Assembly: GCA_027625915.1 (NCBI GenBank)
Contig: JANTQA010000040.1
Location: 1,736,001-1,800,000, forward strand
From: Anaeramoeba flamelloides
Taxonomy: Eukaryota > Metamonada > Anaeramoebidae
DNA: 64,000 nt
Reading direction: 5' to 3'
The notes beneath the pieces are model-generated. The model made no database searches. It worked only from the letters and a program-made list of their open reading frames with translations, and was not told where the DNA came from. Numbering within the stretch: the stretch's first letter is position 1; every line of letters starts with the position of its first letter. The position numbers and the translations under genes are program-made. This document shows, piece after piece, positions 10,546 through 23,600 of this stretch.

Positions 10546-11574
10546 TATTTTTAAAAGATAAAATTTATTAAATTAAAAAATTTGATTTGTTAAAAAATAA
10601 AGATTTTGAAAATAAATGAATCTTAATGAATTGAAATTGTTTTTAAAAGATTATTTTCTGGGATATTGAGAATTCTGGAATACTCACTCATTTGATTCAG
10701 TTTAAGTAATTCTTATGAAAATCCTCTTATATTTTTTAAATTGAATTGTTTTTTATTTGATTCTTTATTGACGTCATACTTGAACAAAAAAAAAAAAATT
10801 GGTGGAGTAATAAGTCTTAAAAGTGTTATTTGTCTAACTCCATTTATATATTTCGATGAGATCTTTTTTTTTTTTTTTTTTTTATTATTCGGTTTTATAA
10901 AAATTTTCAACACTTTATTTATTATTATTTGAAAAATCGTTTGTAACCTTAAACTTTTTCCTTATCTTGAAGCTCATATTTTTTTCCTATTTCGTGATTT
11001 TTTCTCAGATAATTGAATTAAAATTGAAAGATAAAGATGTTTTGTAAAATTAATTTTTTATTTTTCTTCTTTCAGACGTCACACAAGAAAAATTAAATTT
11101 TGAAATGTAAATTTCAAATTTATTTCTTTGGTAGGACTTTTGTTAATGGTATAAATTTGAGAACAAAAGAGTTTGGGAAATAAGAAGATTTTCAAAAAAT
11201 AATAATTTTTAAAACCTTAAAATCGTTTTTTCCTCTTTTTCAAGTTTTGGCATTGAAAGAGACTATATAGTCAGCTAGTAGGAAAATAACCATACAACTA
11301 ATTACTCATAATTGAGTGAATTAAAAAATCATGAATACAAAAAAACAAAACAACAGATTATTAATATGTAAAATTCCAACTAATTGAGTTTATTAAACAA
11401 AATTTTCACACTAACAAATTATGAAGAGAGGACTAACTTTTAGTTACTGATCAATTGTCAATAACAAAAATATTTCTACTCAATCTGTTTTTAAAATCAT
11501 TTCCATCAAAAATTTCTTCTTCGACCAATCAAAAACCCAATTTTGAAACTTTTGAAAACTAAATTGAAGCAATG

Positions 11575-11930
11575 TTTGTGAAAGGATTTATACCGAAGTG
11601 GTTTGTTACCAAATGAATTGAACTGAATCTTACATTCCATACAATCTTTCTATTAGGTCATGTGTATAGGGTTGTTTGTTCTCGAGTTTGTATCTTGTTT
11701 AGGAATTTTATGAAAAATATTTTGGGAAACTTGTAAAATAAAAAAAGAGTAAACCAAAATATTAAAATTTCGAAATTAAATACTTATTCTTTAAAACTCA
11801 TCACTCTATTGATGTACTCGTCAATAAAATCCTAAATTAATATTTAAGAAAGTAACTTTTTTTGTTTGATCTTTAGGAATGTAAATTTGGAATACATTTA
11901 TTAAAATAAATTATTTATGTGATTAGAAAT
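11575..11930 (+). repeat. Dispersed repeat R4, copy A
   Basis: It aligns with about 19060-19410: CATACAATCT, GTATCTTGT, GATTTTGCG/AATTTTATG, GGGAAACTTG followed by an A-rich run, then AAGTAAC and TTTGATCTTTAGG-like blocks. It is less AT-rich than its surroundings. The internal A-rich run recalls a retroposon tail, but the similarity continues past it. Confidence 0.5.
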
Positions 11931-12149
11931 TCTCAACCTTAAAAGAAATAACCACTAACCCATTAGTACTTTAGGTTGCAAAGAAAAACTTTTCACTTTA
12001 ATTTTTAATTTATTTTTCTGTTTTTAATATTCTCGTTGGTTTCATGCTTTTCTTTCTCTTTTTTTTTATCTTTGCTTCAAAATAATTTTTTCTTATAATT
12101 TTTCAAGGAAAAACAATCATATTCCTTCTATCTTGCTTACCTTTTAGCT

Positions 12150-12345
12150 CGGATAAAAAACTCTAAATAAATTTATGGTCTCGTGAAGAGCCGTTGAGTG
12201 CTTACCTTTTCCAGAATTTAGAAAAAAAAGAGAAAAATCAAAGATTTTAAACTATTCTTTTTTTGTGGAATAGTTAACAGCGGTTTTTTTTAAATTTCAG
12301 GAATAAAATGAAAATTAAATAAATTTTCATATAATTTCTTATATT
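12150..12345 (+). mobile_element. LINE 3'-end fragment (long-UTR variant)
   Basis: GAGTGCTTACCTTTTCCAGA, AGAGAAAAATCAAAGATTT and AAATTAAATAAATTTTC match the region after the LINE coding remnant at 26515-27043 and, inverted, 17640-18085. Only the 3' untranslated part is present. Confidence 0.5.
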
Positions 12346-13029
12346 AAATAAAACCGAATAGAAAATAGGAAGTAATTTTATTGAATTAGGTCGTCTTCGG
12401 TTCTTATTATAACTATAAAATTGTTTCTTTTTTCCAATTTCAGGAATATTAAACCTTAATTCAATCCTCCTAAGAACAATTATTTTCTAATCAACAAATG
12501 GTGGTATTCACAATAGATAAAAAGTTATTTGTTTTTTTCAAATACTTTCATCAAAAATACTCTCATATGGGTCTCAATTTTTGAAAATGGTAAAATTAAA
12601 GTTAAAGGATTAAAAAACTATCAGATTATATTATATCTAAATCGATCTATTTATCAGGCTCGAATTCAAAAATATGAAAAAATCAATTCAATTCCCAAAA
12701 AAAAGCTTTTTCTTCGAATATTAATTCAAATTGTTTTATCTATATGTGATTAAATCTATTACAACTGGGACCCATTGAAATGAAAATTATTTTGTTATTA
12801 TTTTTTCAAAAAAAAATGAATAATTCAGTAATCATTATTACATATGTTTAGTAATTTTTTGAATTAAATTTTATTTATTATTTATTCAAAAAATTGTCAA
12901 AAACTTGTTATTTTCGAAAATAAAATTAGTCAAAACAACAATAATTGAATTGCTATCAATTATTTATTCTCAATTATCTTTTTAAAAATAATTTAAATCA
13001 TTTAATATTTTACTTTTTTTTTAAACTCT

Positions 13030-13520
13030 TTTTTTAAGTTAAATTTCCGGTTTTAATGAAGAAATAGTACATATTCTATAGAGTTTAAACCAGTATTCTT
13101 CTTAAAATATATTTTAATTTTTATATCAAAATCATTTTGTTTGTTTTTGGCTTTTTTATTTGTGTTTTTTTTTTTCTTTTTTTATTTATTTTATATATTT
13201 TGTTTTTTTTTAAAAAAGTTAACTTGAAAAAACGAATCTTAGAAACTCCAAATTAACTTTAAGAAAATATAAACTTTGTAATTTCTTATAAAATGAATAT
13301 ATGGAATGTAAAAAAAAAAAATTTGCCTAAAAAAATTGAGAAATTTAAACACGAAACGGTTTAATGAAACATGTACAAATTTTTTTTTTTAACATTTTTT
13401 TTTTTTTTGTAATTTATCGTTTGTTTGGGTATATTATATTGAATATCTACTCTAATCCAAAGTTTATTATTTTTCTCATTTCTAAACTATCTTATTTAGG
13501 TTGGTTATTAAAACAAAAGT
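13030..13520 (+). repeat. Dispersed repeat R3, copy B
   Basis: Alignable to 8641-9290: GAAATAGTACATATTCTATA, TATTCTTCT.AAAATA, GAATCTTAGAAACTCCAAAT and TTTCTAAACTATCTTATTTA. It has no coding potential. Confidence 0.5.
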
Positions 13521-14661
13521 GAATTTTTCATTTTTGGCTAGTAATTTTTGAGTGAAATGGTGCTTATATACATTTTTCAATGTATAAAGATGCATTTTAA
13601 TAGTACTTATTTATTGAATAAAGATTTAACAAAAAAACCAAAAAAAAATTTTTCAAAGATTTATTGTTTTTGATATTTGTATCTTTTCTTGTTAAATATT
13701 GTAAAGAAAATTAGGTTCTATCTGTGATTTGTGAAAAAATTTATTTTTTTTTGTTTTTTTTTTTTTTTTTTCAGTAAATTACTTTTTTAGTTTTGATTAA
13801 ATCTTTTTGAAATAATTACAATCTAATCTTTTTAGAATTTCCCATAAATAATAATTCAAACTTATTTTTTTAAACTATAAAATAAATATATTTTTGGTCT
13901 AGAAAATTGAAAATTATTAAATTGGGGAAAATAAATATTATTGTTCTATTTTAATTCTAAATAGAAAAATTTAAAAATATAATTCCTTAATTTGATAAAT
14001 ATCAATGATTTTTTATAAAGATTTAAAAATTATCCTTAGTAAATGAAATTCCTTTATTAATATATTAAAATATTATATTTTATAGACTTATTTAAATCAA
14101 AAAAAGAAGTTTCATTGTTTTTTACTTTATTGATTTTTTTGATGGAAAGAAAAGGAAAAAAATTAATGTTGGGTTTTCATACGGATTCCAAAAAGACACT
14201 TTGGGAAATTAACTTGAATTTAGTAACTGTTGTTTTTGATGGAAACTCCAACATTCAACTCTATTAAAAGAAAAAGTTTGATTGGGATCAAATTTTTAAA
14301 CTTTTCTATTGAAATATCAATTTCAAAAATCGGGAAAGTTTCATTAGATTTTAAATGGATCCTGAGCAAAATTAAAGTTAACTATACTCAAATAAATTTA
14401 CTTTTAGGTTATTTTCTCAATTCATTTTTGATTTAAGTAAAATATTTAATTTCAAGTTAGTCATCAAATAATAATCAAGGATTTAATTCTCAAGATTTAA
14501 TTATAAAAAAAATAATTCTATAAAAAAATAATATTTAAAAAACAATATTTATCTGAAATTATGATTTGAAAATGTTAAAATAGGTATATATTTATTAAAA
14601 TAATTGTTAATTTTTTAATAAAATTTTTTATGTTTAAAAAAAAAAAGAAAACAAATTTTGT

Positions 14662-17600
14662 TTAATAATATTTGTCCTTTTTTGAACTTTTATTTTTACG
14701 CATTATGAAGATTAATACAAAAATCACTTGTATTATAATAATAATCCAACCAATAGAATGGCCTTCCTTTTGAACATCTTGTCTTAACTTAATTGTTTCG
14801 TCTTTGATTGAATCTGCTATACCAGAAGTTTTGCGTGATGATCTCGTAAGAAGGGTAGACAATTCACTAATATTGTTACGGAATGTTCTAACTAATCTAT
14901 CAACTTCACGATGATCTTTTGCTATTAATGAAATATATTTGGTTAATTCTGTATCAATTTGTCGTTTTAAATCGAAAATGTCATGTGTGTTTTGTTTAAC
15001 AAATCTAAATGGTGATTTTAAAATAAATTGATTGTAATTCATTCGTAAAAAAAAAAAAAAAAAAAATAAAAAAAAAAAATGTGAAAATTAAAAAAATACC
15101 AAAATTAAATAATTACGAATATTAAATAAATACAAATATTAAAATAAAAGAAAATATAAATAAAATAAATACTCTTGTAAACTAGAAAGAAATTTTTCGA
15201 GTGCATAAAGTTCTGCATGGGCTTTGGTGAATTTATCAACTTTATTTAATAAAGTTTCTGTGTATGTCAAAAGTTCATCATATTGATTTTGGATTTCTGT
15301 ATATTGGCTAAGCTCAATTCCAAAAAACTTCTTTAACTTTTATGTTTGAATTCTGTAATCCATTATTTGCCGTTACTTTTTGTTGTATTCGTTCTTCTTC
15401 TTTTGAAGAATCTACATTGATTACTGTAAATTCTCTCAGTATATGATTATCAAATAATTCCGATGTTTTTGCTATTTTAAGAGATATATTATAAAAAAAG
15501 TTTTAAAATGTTTGAATGATTTTTTATATATTAAGGGGGTAAGTACATTTTTCATTTTTTGAGTGCCACCATTTATGTGAAACTGAATTATTCAAATCAT
15601 TTCTTTAGCCAAATACATTGATATTGTAATAAATACTTGAGTGGAATATATCCTAGTAGAAGATATTTTCATACCAACAAAAAAACGCAAATCAAAAAAA
15701 TGAAAAAATTGATCAAAAAAAAATAAATAAAAATCATTTATTACTTGATCTTATCTATAACATTTTACACAATTACTGATTCTTTGTTAATTGGTTTTAT
15801 TTTTAATTCTTTATGAAAAAAATTTTGTTTGGAAAATTTTTGATTCACAAATTACTGTTTATTTCTAAAGAATTTCCAAAATGAATTTAAAAATCCTATT
15901 TTGATTTATGTCATCTAATTCTAGTTTTAGTTCAGAAAATCAGAGATTTTTTTAATTCTTCTTGAGAGTGAGGGTTTATTGGACAAATGCGTTTGATTTT
16001 ATAATTATTTATTTTCAATTAAAATGAGAACTCAAAAAAATTCTGAATCTGATAAAAATTTGTTATTGAATTTTTCAATTATTTTGATTTGAATCTATTT
16101 GTAACTGTTTTTTGATTCCAAGAATTCAACCCATTTATTTTATTTTTTGAAATAGTATTCCTTGTTTTGGATTTGTTTGATAAAAATATTTTAAAAAAGA
16201 ATTTTGAAAGCAAATTTGTTACAAAAGGTTTTATAAAATAATAATAAATAGTAATGGGGCTAGAAATTCAAGGTAATAAATAGTTTTTATTCATACAAAT
16301 TAAGAAGATAAAGAAAACCAATCTTCAAAAATAGGCTTTTATGGATTTTTTTTTTTTTCATTCTTGATTTCAACAAATTTATTTGGAATGGTGATCTTTC
16401 GTGTTTGGTCTTCTAAAAGAAAATATTTGTTTCAAATGCACACCCTTTCGGGTATATTTTTTTGTTTTACTGTTTGATTAATTTCAATCTTTCGTATTAA
16501 CACATCTCGAGATCCAAAACCAAATTTAATAAAACCAAAAATTTCATCAAAAAAAATGTTCAAAAAATCAAAAAATTTAAGATTCAACTCTGAATTACTT
16601 TGATTCTTTTCACGAATAGACTAGTGAATGGTGTTTTGGTTCCAAAGTTTCAATATCTGTTGGCACTCAAAAAATAATTTTCAGTAACCATTGTGAAAAA
16701 ATTTGGGTCATTAAAAAAAATTGGGTCAGTCAAAAATTTGTTTTCGTTTTTTAAATAGTAAATATTAGCAAAATGGTTTTTGATCAAAGTAAAATTTTAT
16801 GAACAAATCTTACATTTAATAAAAAACCAAAGTCATTATCAATAATAATTTTCAAATGCAATATTAAATTGTTGCATTTGAAGCTTTTTGGAATTACTGT
16901 GGAACTCCAAAAATACAAAAATTTATTTTTAATTGTAAACTTTACTAAAAATAAGAGAACTATTTAATAGGAAATATTAAAATCTATTAATTCAATAAGA
17001 TATTTATCATTGTTAATAAACGCAAATTTATCACGGTTAATCTTAAATATCCTTTTTAAACCAAATTGAATCATAAATTCTTCCCAAAAAGATATTTTTT
17101 CGAAAGAGGTTGTTTTCCACTAATGTTTACAATCAAAACTTCAAAATACCGAAATATCATGATTTCAGAAACCATTTAAATTCTAAAAATCCTCATAGAC
17201 AAACCTTAATTTAAAACTGTTATTAATTTTTGATCTTCCCAAACAATAATTAACTTGATCTTATAATGTTTTCTAAAAAAAAAATTAACATTTTTAGTAA
17301 AGTTTACAATTAAAAGTAAAATTTTGTTTTTTTAGAGTTCCACAGTAATTCCAAAAGCTTCAAATGCAACAATTTAATATTGCATTTGAAAATTATTATT
17401 GATAATGACTTTGGTTTTTATTAAATGTAAGATTTGTTCATAAAATTTTACTTTGATCAAAAATCATTTTGCTAATATTTACTATTTAAAAAACGAAAAC
17501 AAATTTTTGACTGACCCAATTTTTTTTAATGACCCAAATTTTTTTCACAATGGTAATGTTCACACAATTAAAAATTTTTCAAAATGGGAAAATGTACTTA

Positions 17601-20600
17601 CATCCTTAAGGAAATATACATTTTAAAAAAAAAATTGTTATAGAAAACTAAAAATTATTTTTTTTATTTTGAAGCTAAGAAATTAATTTTCTCTAACAGT
17701 ACTTAGCTTTTCCAAGATTTAAAAAAACAGAATAAAATTTGGAATTTATTCTATTCTTCCAAATTTTTAAAAAAGTGTTGATAGGTTTTTTTTCATAAAA
17801 TAAAATAAAAGAAATGCAATAAGTTTTTCTAGAGTTTTCTGTTTATTTGGAAAATTTTTTGATTTAATGAATAAAATGGAAAATCTCGAGAAAAAATATG
17901 CACTCTACAACACTCTACAGTAATACACGACACTCTACATTATTTAATTTCTAAATTTTTGTTTAGAAATTTCAATAAAGAATCATGATTTTCTTTATAA
18001 TTAACACATGGCAAGATAAAGAATTAGTCTTTATTTTGAATAATATCAAAGATATTATTCTTTAGTTTTTTATTTTCTTGTATTAATTCCTTCGTCCAAA
18101 AAAAAAAAAAAAAATCTAACTTTTTAATATATTGTTTTCAATAATTGATCTTTTGGAAAAAATTAAGAATTCTATGTAGTAAACAAGCTCAATTACATTT
18201 AAACAATTAATAATAATTTATATTTCGATTCTTTGAATACAGTTTTTGAAACCAAAAATGTTTTGTTTATAAACTAAATTTTAAAAATACTGATACAAAA
18301 AAAAAATAAAATAAAAATTTATCCTATTTCTATTCAACCCTACTTGACAATTTTTATTAAAAAAAAAAATTAAATTTTGCATTATTTGGAGTATACGCAA
18401 ATAGTAAATATTATTATAGAAAAAATTTTGAATGTGTTTTATCACTATTAAAGATATTAATTGAAAAGGTTCCCAAAATAAAAATTTTACATTCCTTCAA
18501 GATTATTTTTAGATTTTTTTGAATTTGAATTAAAGAAATTTTGAATAATAATTATCATATTTTTCAATCTTTTGCAATTAAATTTTTTATCATTTCTGGG
18601 TTCTATTAAATAAAAGAATATCATTTAATGTGATCATGGATTTAAGATAAAATAATGTGGGGTATAAAAATTTAATACGTATTCATAATTAATAATATTG
18701 ATTTATTTGTAAAATTAGCGTAACCATAAATTTATCAAAAATTAAAAGTATGTTGTAATTGAAGGTTAATCATATTATTATTCTCTGGTTCAAATTTACG
18801 ATAAAATCTATTTGAAATATTATTGATCAATGAATTATTAATATTTTGATAATGATCGCAATTAAAATTATTATTTTTTATTTTTTATACTTTTTACCTT
18901 TTCCAAATTTCACTTTTTAAGTTGTTTAGGTTCCTCCTCTTTTTGTTTTTTTAGGTTCTGGGAGAGGTTCAAGGAATAAAAAATCATTATAAGAATTGGT
19001 GGACTTGGTCATGACTAACCTAACCAAACTTTTTAATGATCAGATCTAAAATGAATTGAGCTGGATTTATGCAACTGTAGAGAACTGAATCCAACGAATG
19101 CGATCTGAAGCCAACCAAAGTGAACCGAATTGGACTTTCCGTACAATCTGTCGAGTCGTTACCTGGACTGGGTTTTTGCTGTCGAGTCGGTATCTTGTAC
19201 TGGGATTTTGCGAAAACAAGATTTGGGAAACTTGCAAATAAAAAAAATAAAAAAAAAAGCAACTCAATTCTGTAAAACCAAATCTTATTGTTAAAACCTT
19301 AGCACTTTTAGAATCAAATCATCTATAAAGTTTCTAAAAAACTTAATAAAGTAACCTATTTCATTTGATCTATAGTTGTACAAATATTTAGATCTCTTTA
19401 TTAAAACAAGAAATTATTGAAAATATTGATCATTTTTTATGGGTCTATCCTTCCTATGAAAAAGAAAGATTAATATTTCATAACAAATTAAAAAAAAAAA
19501 AATCTTAATGAATTAATTTAAAACAAACAGTTTGAAACAATTTTCATTAAATAATAATCGTGAAATCTATGATTTTAAGCTTAAATTTCTTTTTGGGAAT
19601 TTAAGTAAAAGGGTATTCAGAGTGTAATTTACACTTCTTCAACAATAAAAAAAAAATTATTATTTTTTAATTCTGGCTGTGAGAGGAAATTAATTTCCTC
19701 CCTTCAAAATAAAAAAAAAAAAAATTCTTATTTTTTTTTTTTTCTAATCCATTTTTCAAATTTAAAAAATAGAAAGTAATATAAAAATTAAATTCAAAAT
19801 GTATAAATTAAGATTTTGAGTTTGAGCAAAGTAATTATTTTTTTGAATTATTTTTTTTTTCAAGATTTACTCAATAAGTAATTCGAAAATAAGAAGTTTA
19901 AAATTTATTTTTTTGTTCCATTTCTCGGAAATTAGTTGTTTTTCAATCTGCATTCAACCTGTTAAAATAATATTACAAAATAGTCTATTGGTTAAATATT
20001 TTAAATTTTGGTTTCTCGGATTTTTGAGTTTATTATTTTTGAAAAGTTTAATTTTCTGGATTAAAAATCAATATTATGACTTGATTTTGAAATTTGTTCT
20101 TAGTAATTTGTAAAAAAAAAAAAAAAAACTAAGAAAGAAAAAAAAAAATAGAAATTAAATTAAATAAGAAAATATTGAAAACAAACCTGAAAACCCAAAA
20201 TAATAACCAGTTGGTAGATTTACGTTTGGTATTTTAATACAAGACTCCCAATTACCACTTTTAGTAGTATCATACAAAACCTATTAAATTATTTGTTATT
20301 AATTTATTTTTATTTTTTTTTTCAAATGAATTTAAAATTAAATTACATTATTTAAAAAAGATATTTTGTAAATAAAAAAAATAATGAAATAAAAAATGCT
20401 GAATTGGATTTAATAAAAAATATTACCAAAAGATTTAATAAAAAATTTTTAAAGAAAATTTGTTTTTTTTGATAAATTTTATACACTGAAATAAAAAAAA
20501 AAAAATCATCAATAATTCAAGATCAAAATTTATAACTCAAAATTAAAATAATTTTTACCAAAAAATGAAAAGTATTTATTCAATTTTTAATAAAATAAAA

Positions 20601-23600
20601 AAGTATGTCTTCAAATTTTAATAAAAAGGAATTACTTGGAAAATTATCGAACTTTTAGAAACTTTAAATGTAAAAAAAATTAGTTGAGTTATTTAACCAA
20701 CCATACAGTCAAAAAATGGATTTTTTTTATATTTTTTAAAAAAAAAAAGAATTTTATTTGGTTAATTCCAAAATTTGGCAAAGAATTTTTTTTAATTTTT
20801 TTTTCAATAAAAGATAAAGCTTAGGGTTTAATTAATACTTTTGAGAAAAAAATTAGAACTTTCTTGTTTTTTTTTTTGATATTAATGAATCAATAAAAGT
20901 TTATTTCTCAAAATATTATTGGCTTTTTGAGTCGAAAATTTTGGATTGAAGTTTATTTTAGTTTTATAAATGATGATAATTATAGTTGTTTGTAAAAATG
21001 AAGAATATTAAAAATTAAAAAGTGTTGTCCAAACTGTTTAATTCACTTTTTTAATCGGTTTGAGTGAAACTTTACAAAATTTTTGAATACTCAATTTTTT
21101 AAAATAGCTGTTAAACTTAATTTACAGATTTTGGATTATTGTCCAAATTTTGGAAATTCCTCATAAAATCATTGGAATGTTTTTTATTTGATAAAAAGTA
21201 ATCAGAATTTGTTTCTCAATTAGATTTTAATTAGGTTATTGTTCAAGTTCTAAGCTATCTAAAAATTCTTTTAATTTTGGATTTGTTTTAATAGTAAAAT
21301 AAAATCAAAAATCAAAAAATTATTTTAAGATTTGAAAACAAACCTGAGTCAGTTTTAAATTCAAAAATAATCTCTAAAATTAATTCATATTGTTAATTGT
21401 GTTGATATTACTAATTATCATATCAAAAAAATATTAATTTTTATGAAAGCATTTAAAGAATTTTGAAAATAACTTTGAAAAGTGATGACAAACATCTTGC
21501 AGGGTTTAAAATATTTTGAACTCTAGAAATTAAAAAAAAAAAATTCAAAAATATAAATGATAAATAGAATGATCTAGAATGAAAAAAATAAAGAATATTA
21601 ATTTGAAAAATTAATTTTTTTGAATTGGTTCAAATACAGTAATATTTTTAATTGCAAAAATTAAGGAAAATCAAGATTAATTATTAAAAAAAATAATTCC
21701 TAATAAATATTGGATCTATTTCAGATTATTCTATTTATCATTTATATTTTTGAATTTTTTTTTTTTAATTTCTAGAGTTCAAAATCTTTTAAACTCGGCA
21801 ATATACTTGTCATCACTTTTTAAATTATTAAAATTTTCAATAAACTTTTTTTACTTGTTTTTTTCTTTTTGAAAAAATGATAATAAAACAAAAAAAAATT
21901 TTTTGAAACAAACCAAGATCTCAAAAACTAATTTCCAAATGATCCAGCAACAAGAAATTAAATTTGGTTGGTATCAAGTAAGAATATACGATTTTTGGTA
22001 TTTTGGGTGTACCTAATCAAACTTTTTTCCAATTACCCTTTCCTGATCAAAAAAATTTTCTCCTATCAAATCTTATTTGAGAAAAAAAATGTCAAAAAAT
22101 TTACCTCAAAATAATTACCTCAAAAAATTTAGAGTAAAAATAACTTGAATTTATTATTTTTGCCTTGATGAATAGTTTCTGTATTACTTTGATTGAAATG
22201 AAGTTCAACAAAATTTTCAGAAAATTATTGAAAAAAAAAAAAATCTGAAAAATTGACATGAAATTAAAATCATGTATTTTTCATCCATTTTGATTTGGAT
22301 TTTATTTAATTTTTAATAAACATTGAATTGTGGGTTTCATTCTTAATTTGAATCAATTTATTGAAAAATATATTCATTGTTTTGAAAAACTTGAAATTGT
22401 TAAAAAAAAATTTTCAAAAAATTCTAAAAGAAAAAAGCAAAGTTTCAAAAAAACAAAATTCTTTTGTATTTAGTTAAATGTTTGATTAAATTCGAGTTCT
22501 AATATCAAACTTTTTTTCAAGATTCTAATATAATAAAACATTTTTAATGGTTTTGGCATACATTTACAAAAATCGACATAGTGTTTTTTCTACTATTGTT
22601 ACTATTATTAATATTGGATATATGCTTCTTTACTTTTTTTTTAGTATTTCTTTTTTGGGTATTATTTGGTGATCATTGAAAAGAAGCATTGCAGCTTTTG
22701 GTTTAGGTTTGATGATTAGAAATTTTTCATGGATTAGTGATCAAAAAAAAAAAAATTATCTGGAAAAATGGAAATATTCAGAGAAAAAAATTTAAATGAA
22801 TTCCAATTCATCATAATTGATAGTACTAATTTTAAATAGAATGGTTTTAAAATTGTTTGGTTGAATACTCTCTCGTGATCTTTTATAAATCATTTTTTTT
22901 AATTTATATTTTTTGTTGTCTTTTGTTAAATGGTGGAAATGATGAGAAATAATTGGTAGAAAAAAAAGTTTGAATAGCCAAACCACATGAAAGAACTTTT
23001 GCAATGAAAGATAAGGAGAAAATGATCAAAAATTTATGAACAAATGAACAATATCAATGTTCAAATTCAATGGTGGTTTCGGTCTAGTAGTGATCTTGAT
23101 TTGAAATTCTATAGATGGTTTGGTAGAATCACAACTTAATGGTTTTATTCTGAAGAGTAATGAACATAATCAAAGTGTTAAACTAGATTTGGTTTTTTAT
23201 TTCTCAAAAAATCCAATAAAAAGGATCTTTTAGGTTTTGAAAGAAAGGAAAAAGCTTTACTTTTAATAATAAAAATAAATGTGATTATAAAGCTCTTTTT
23301 TAATATGTTTTTCTATTTTTTTTTTTGATTGTTTTATCGTTTTAATCAGTTTCATTTGTTTTAATTCAAGGTTAGGATGTAAATCAACTGAATATCTTAG
23401 CATATATCTTCTCGATTGATGATAATTTTGGTATCATTTCTAATACACAAGCCTACAATTAAAAAAATTGAGTGATTTTAATTAGAGTATCGTGTGTATT
23501 ATTGGAACCTTAATACCTCAAGCATACTCTCGAACTAGATTTCAATGAACATTAGATATTTTTGTTAAAATGTCTTAAATTTTTTAATTGTAGGCTTTAT

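Larger units (their letters stand above)
10546..14661. other. Gene-free stretch between eS30 and the lectin gene
   Basis: It holds dispersed repeat R4 (about 11575-11930), a LINE 3'-end fragment (about 12150-12345) and R3 copy B (about 13030-13520). Open frames at 12529-12753 and 14230-14436 have no recognisable motif and are not called as genes. Confidence 0.5.
15472..20186 (-). other. Lectin intron 4 (4.7 kb), repeat-filled
   Basis: GT at 20186-20185 and AG at 15473-15472. Contains the TTAA-flanked element E2 with foldback element E3 inside it, an inverted LINE 3' end (17640-18085), R4 copy B and a LINE 3' end (19425-19724). Confidence 0.8.

Noticed and set aside
19020-19267. Two minus-strand open frames with a hydrophobic start that looks like a signal peptide
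   Set aside because: The hydrophobic start is the antisense of the A-rich run in repeat R4, and the other copy of R4 is not open.
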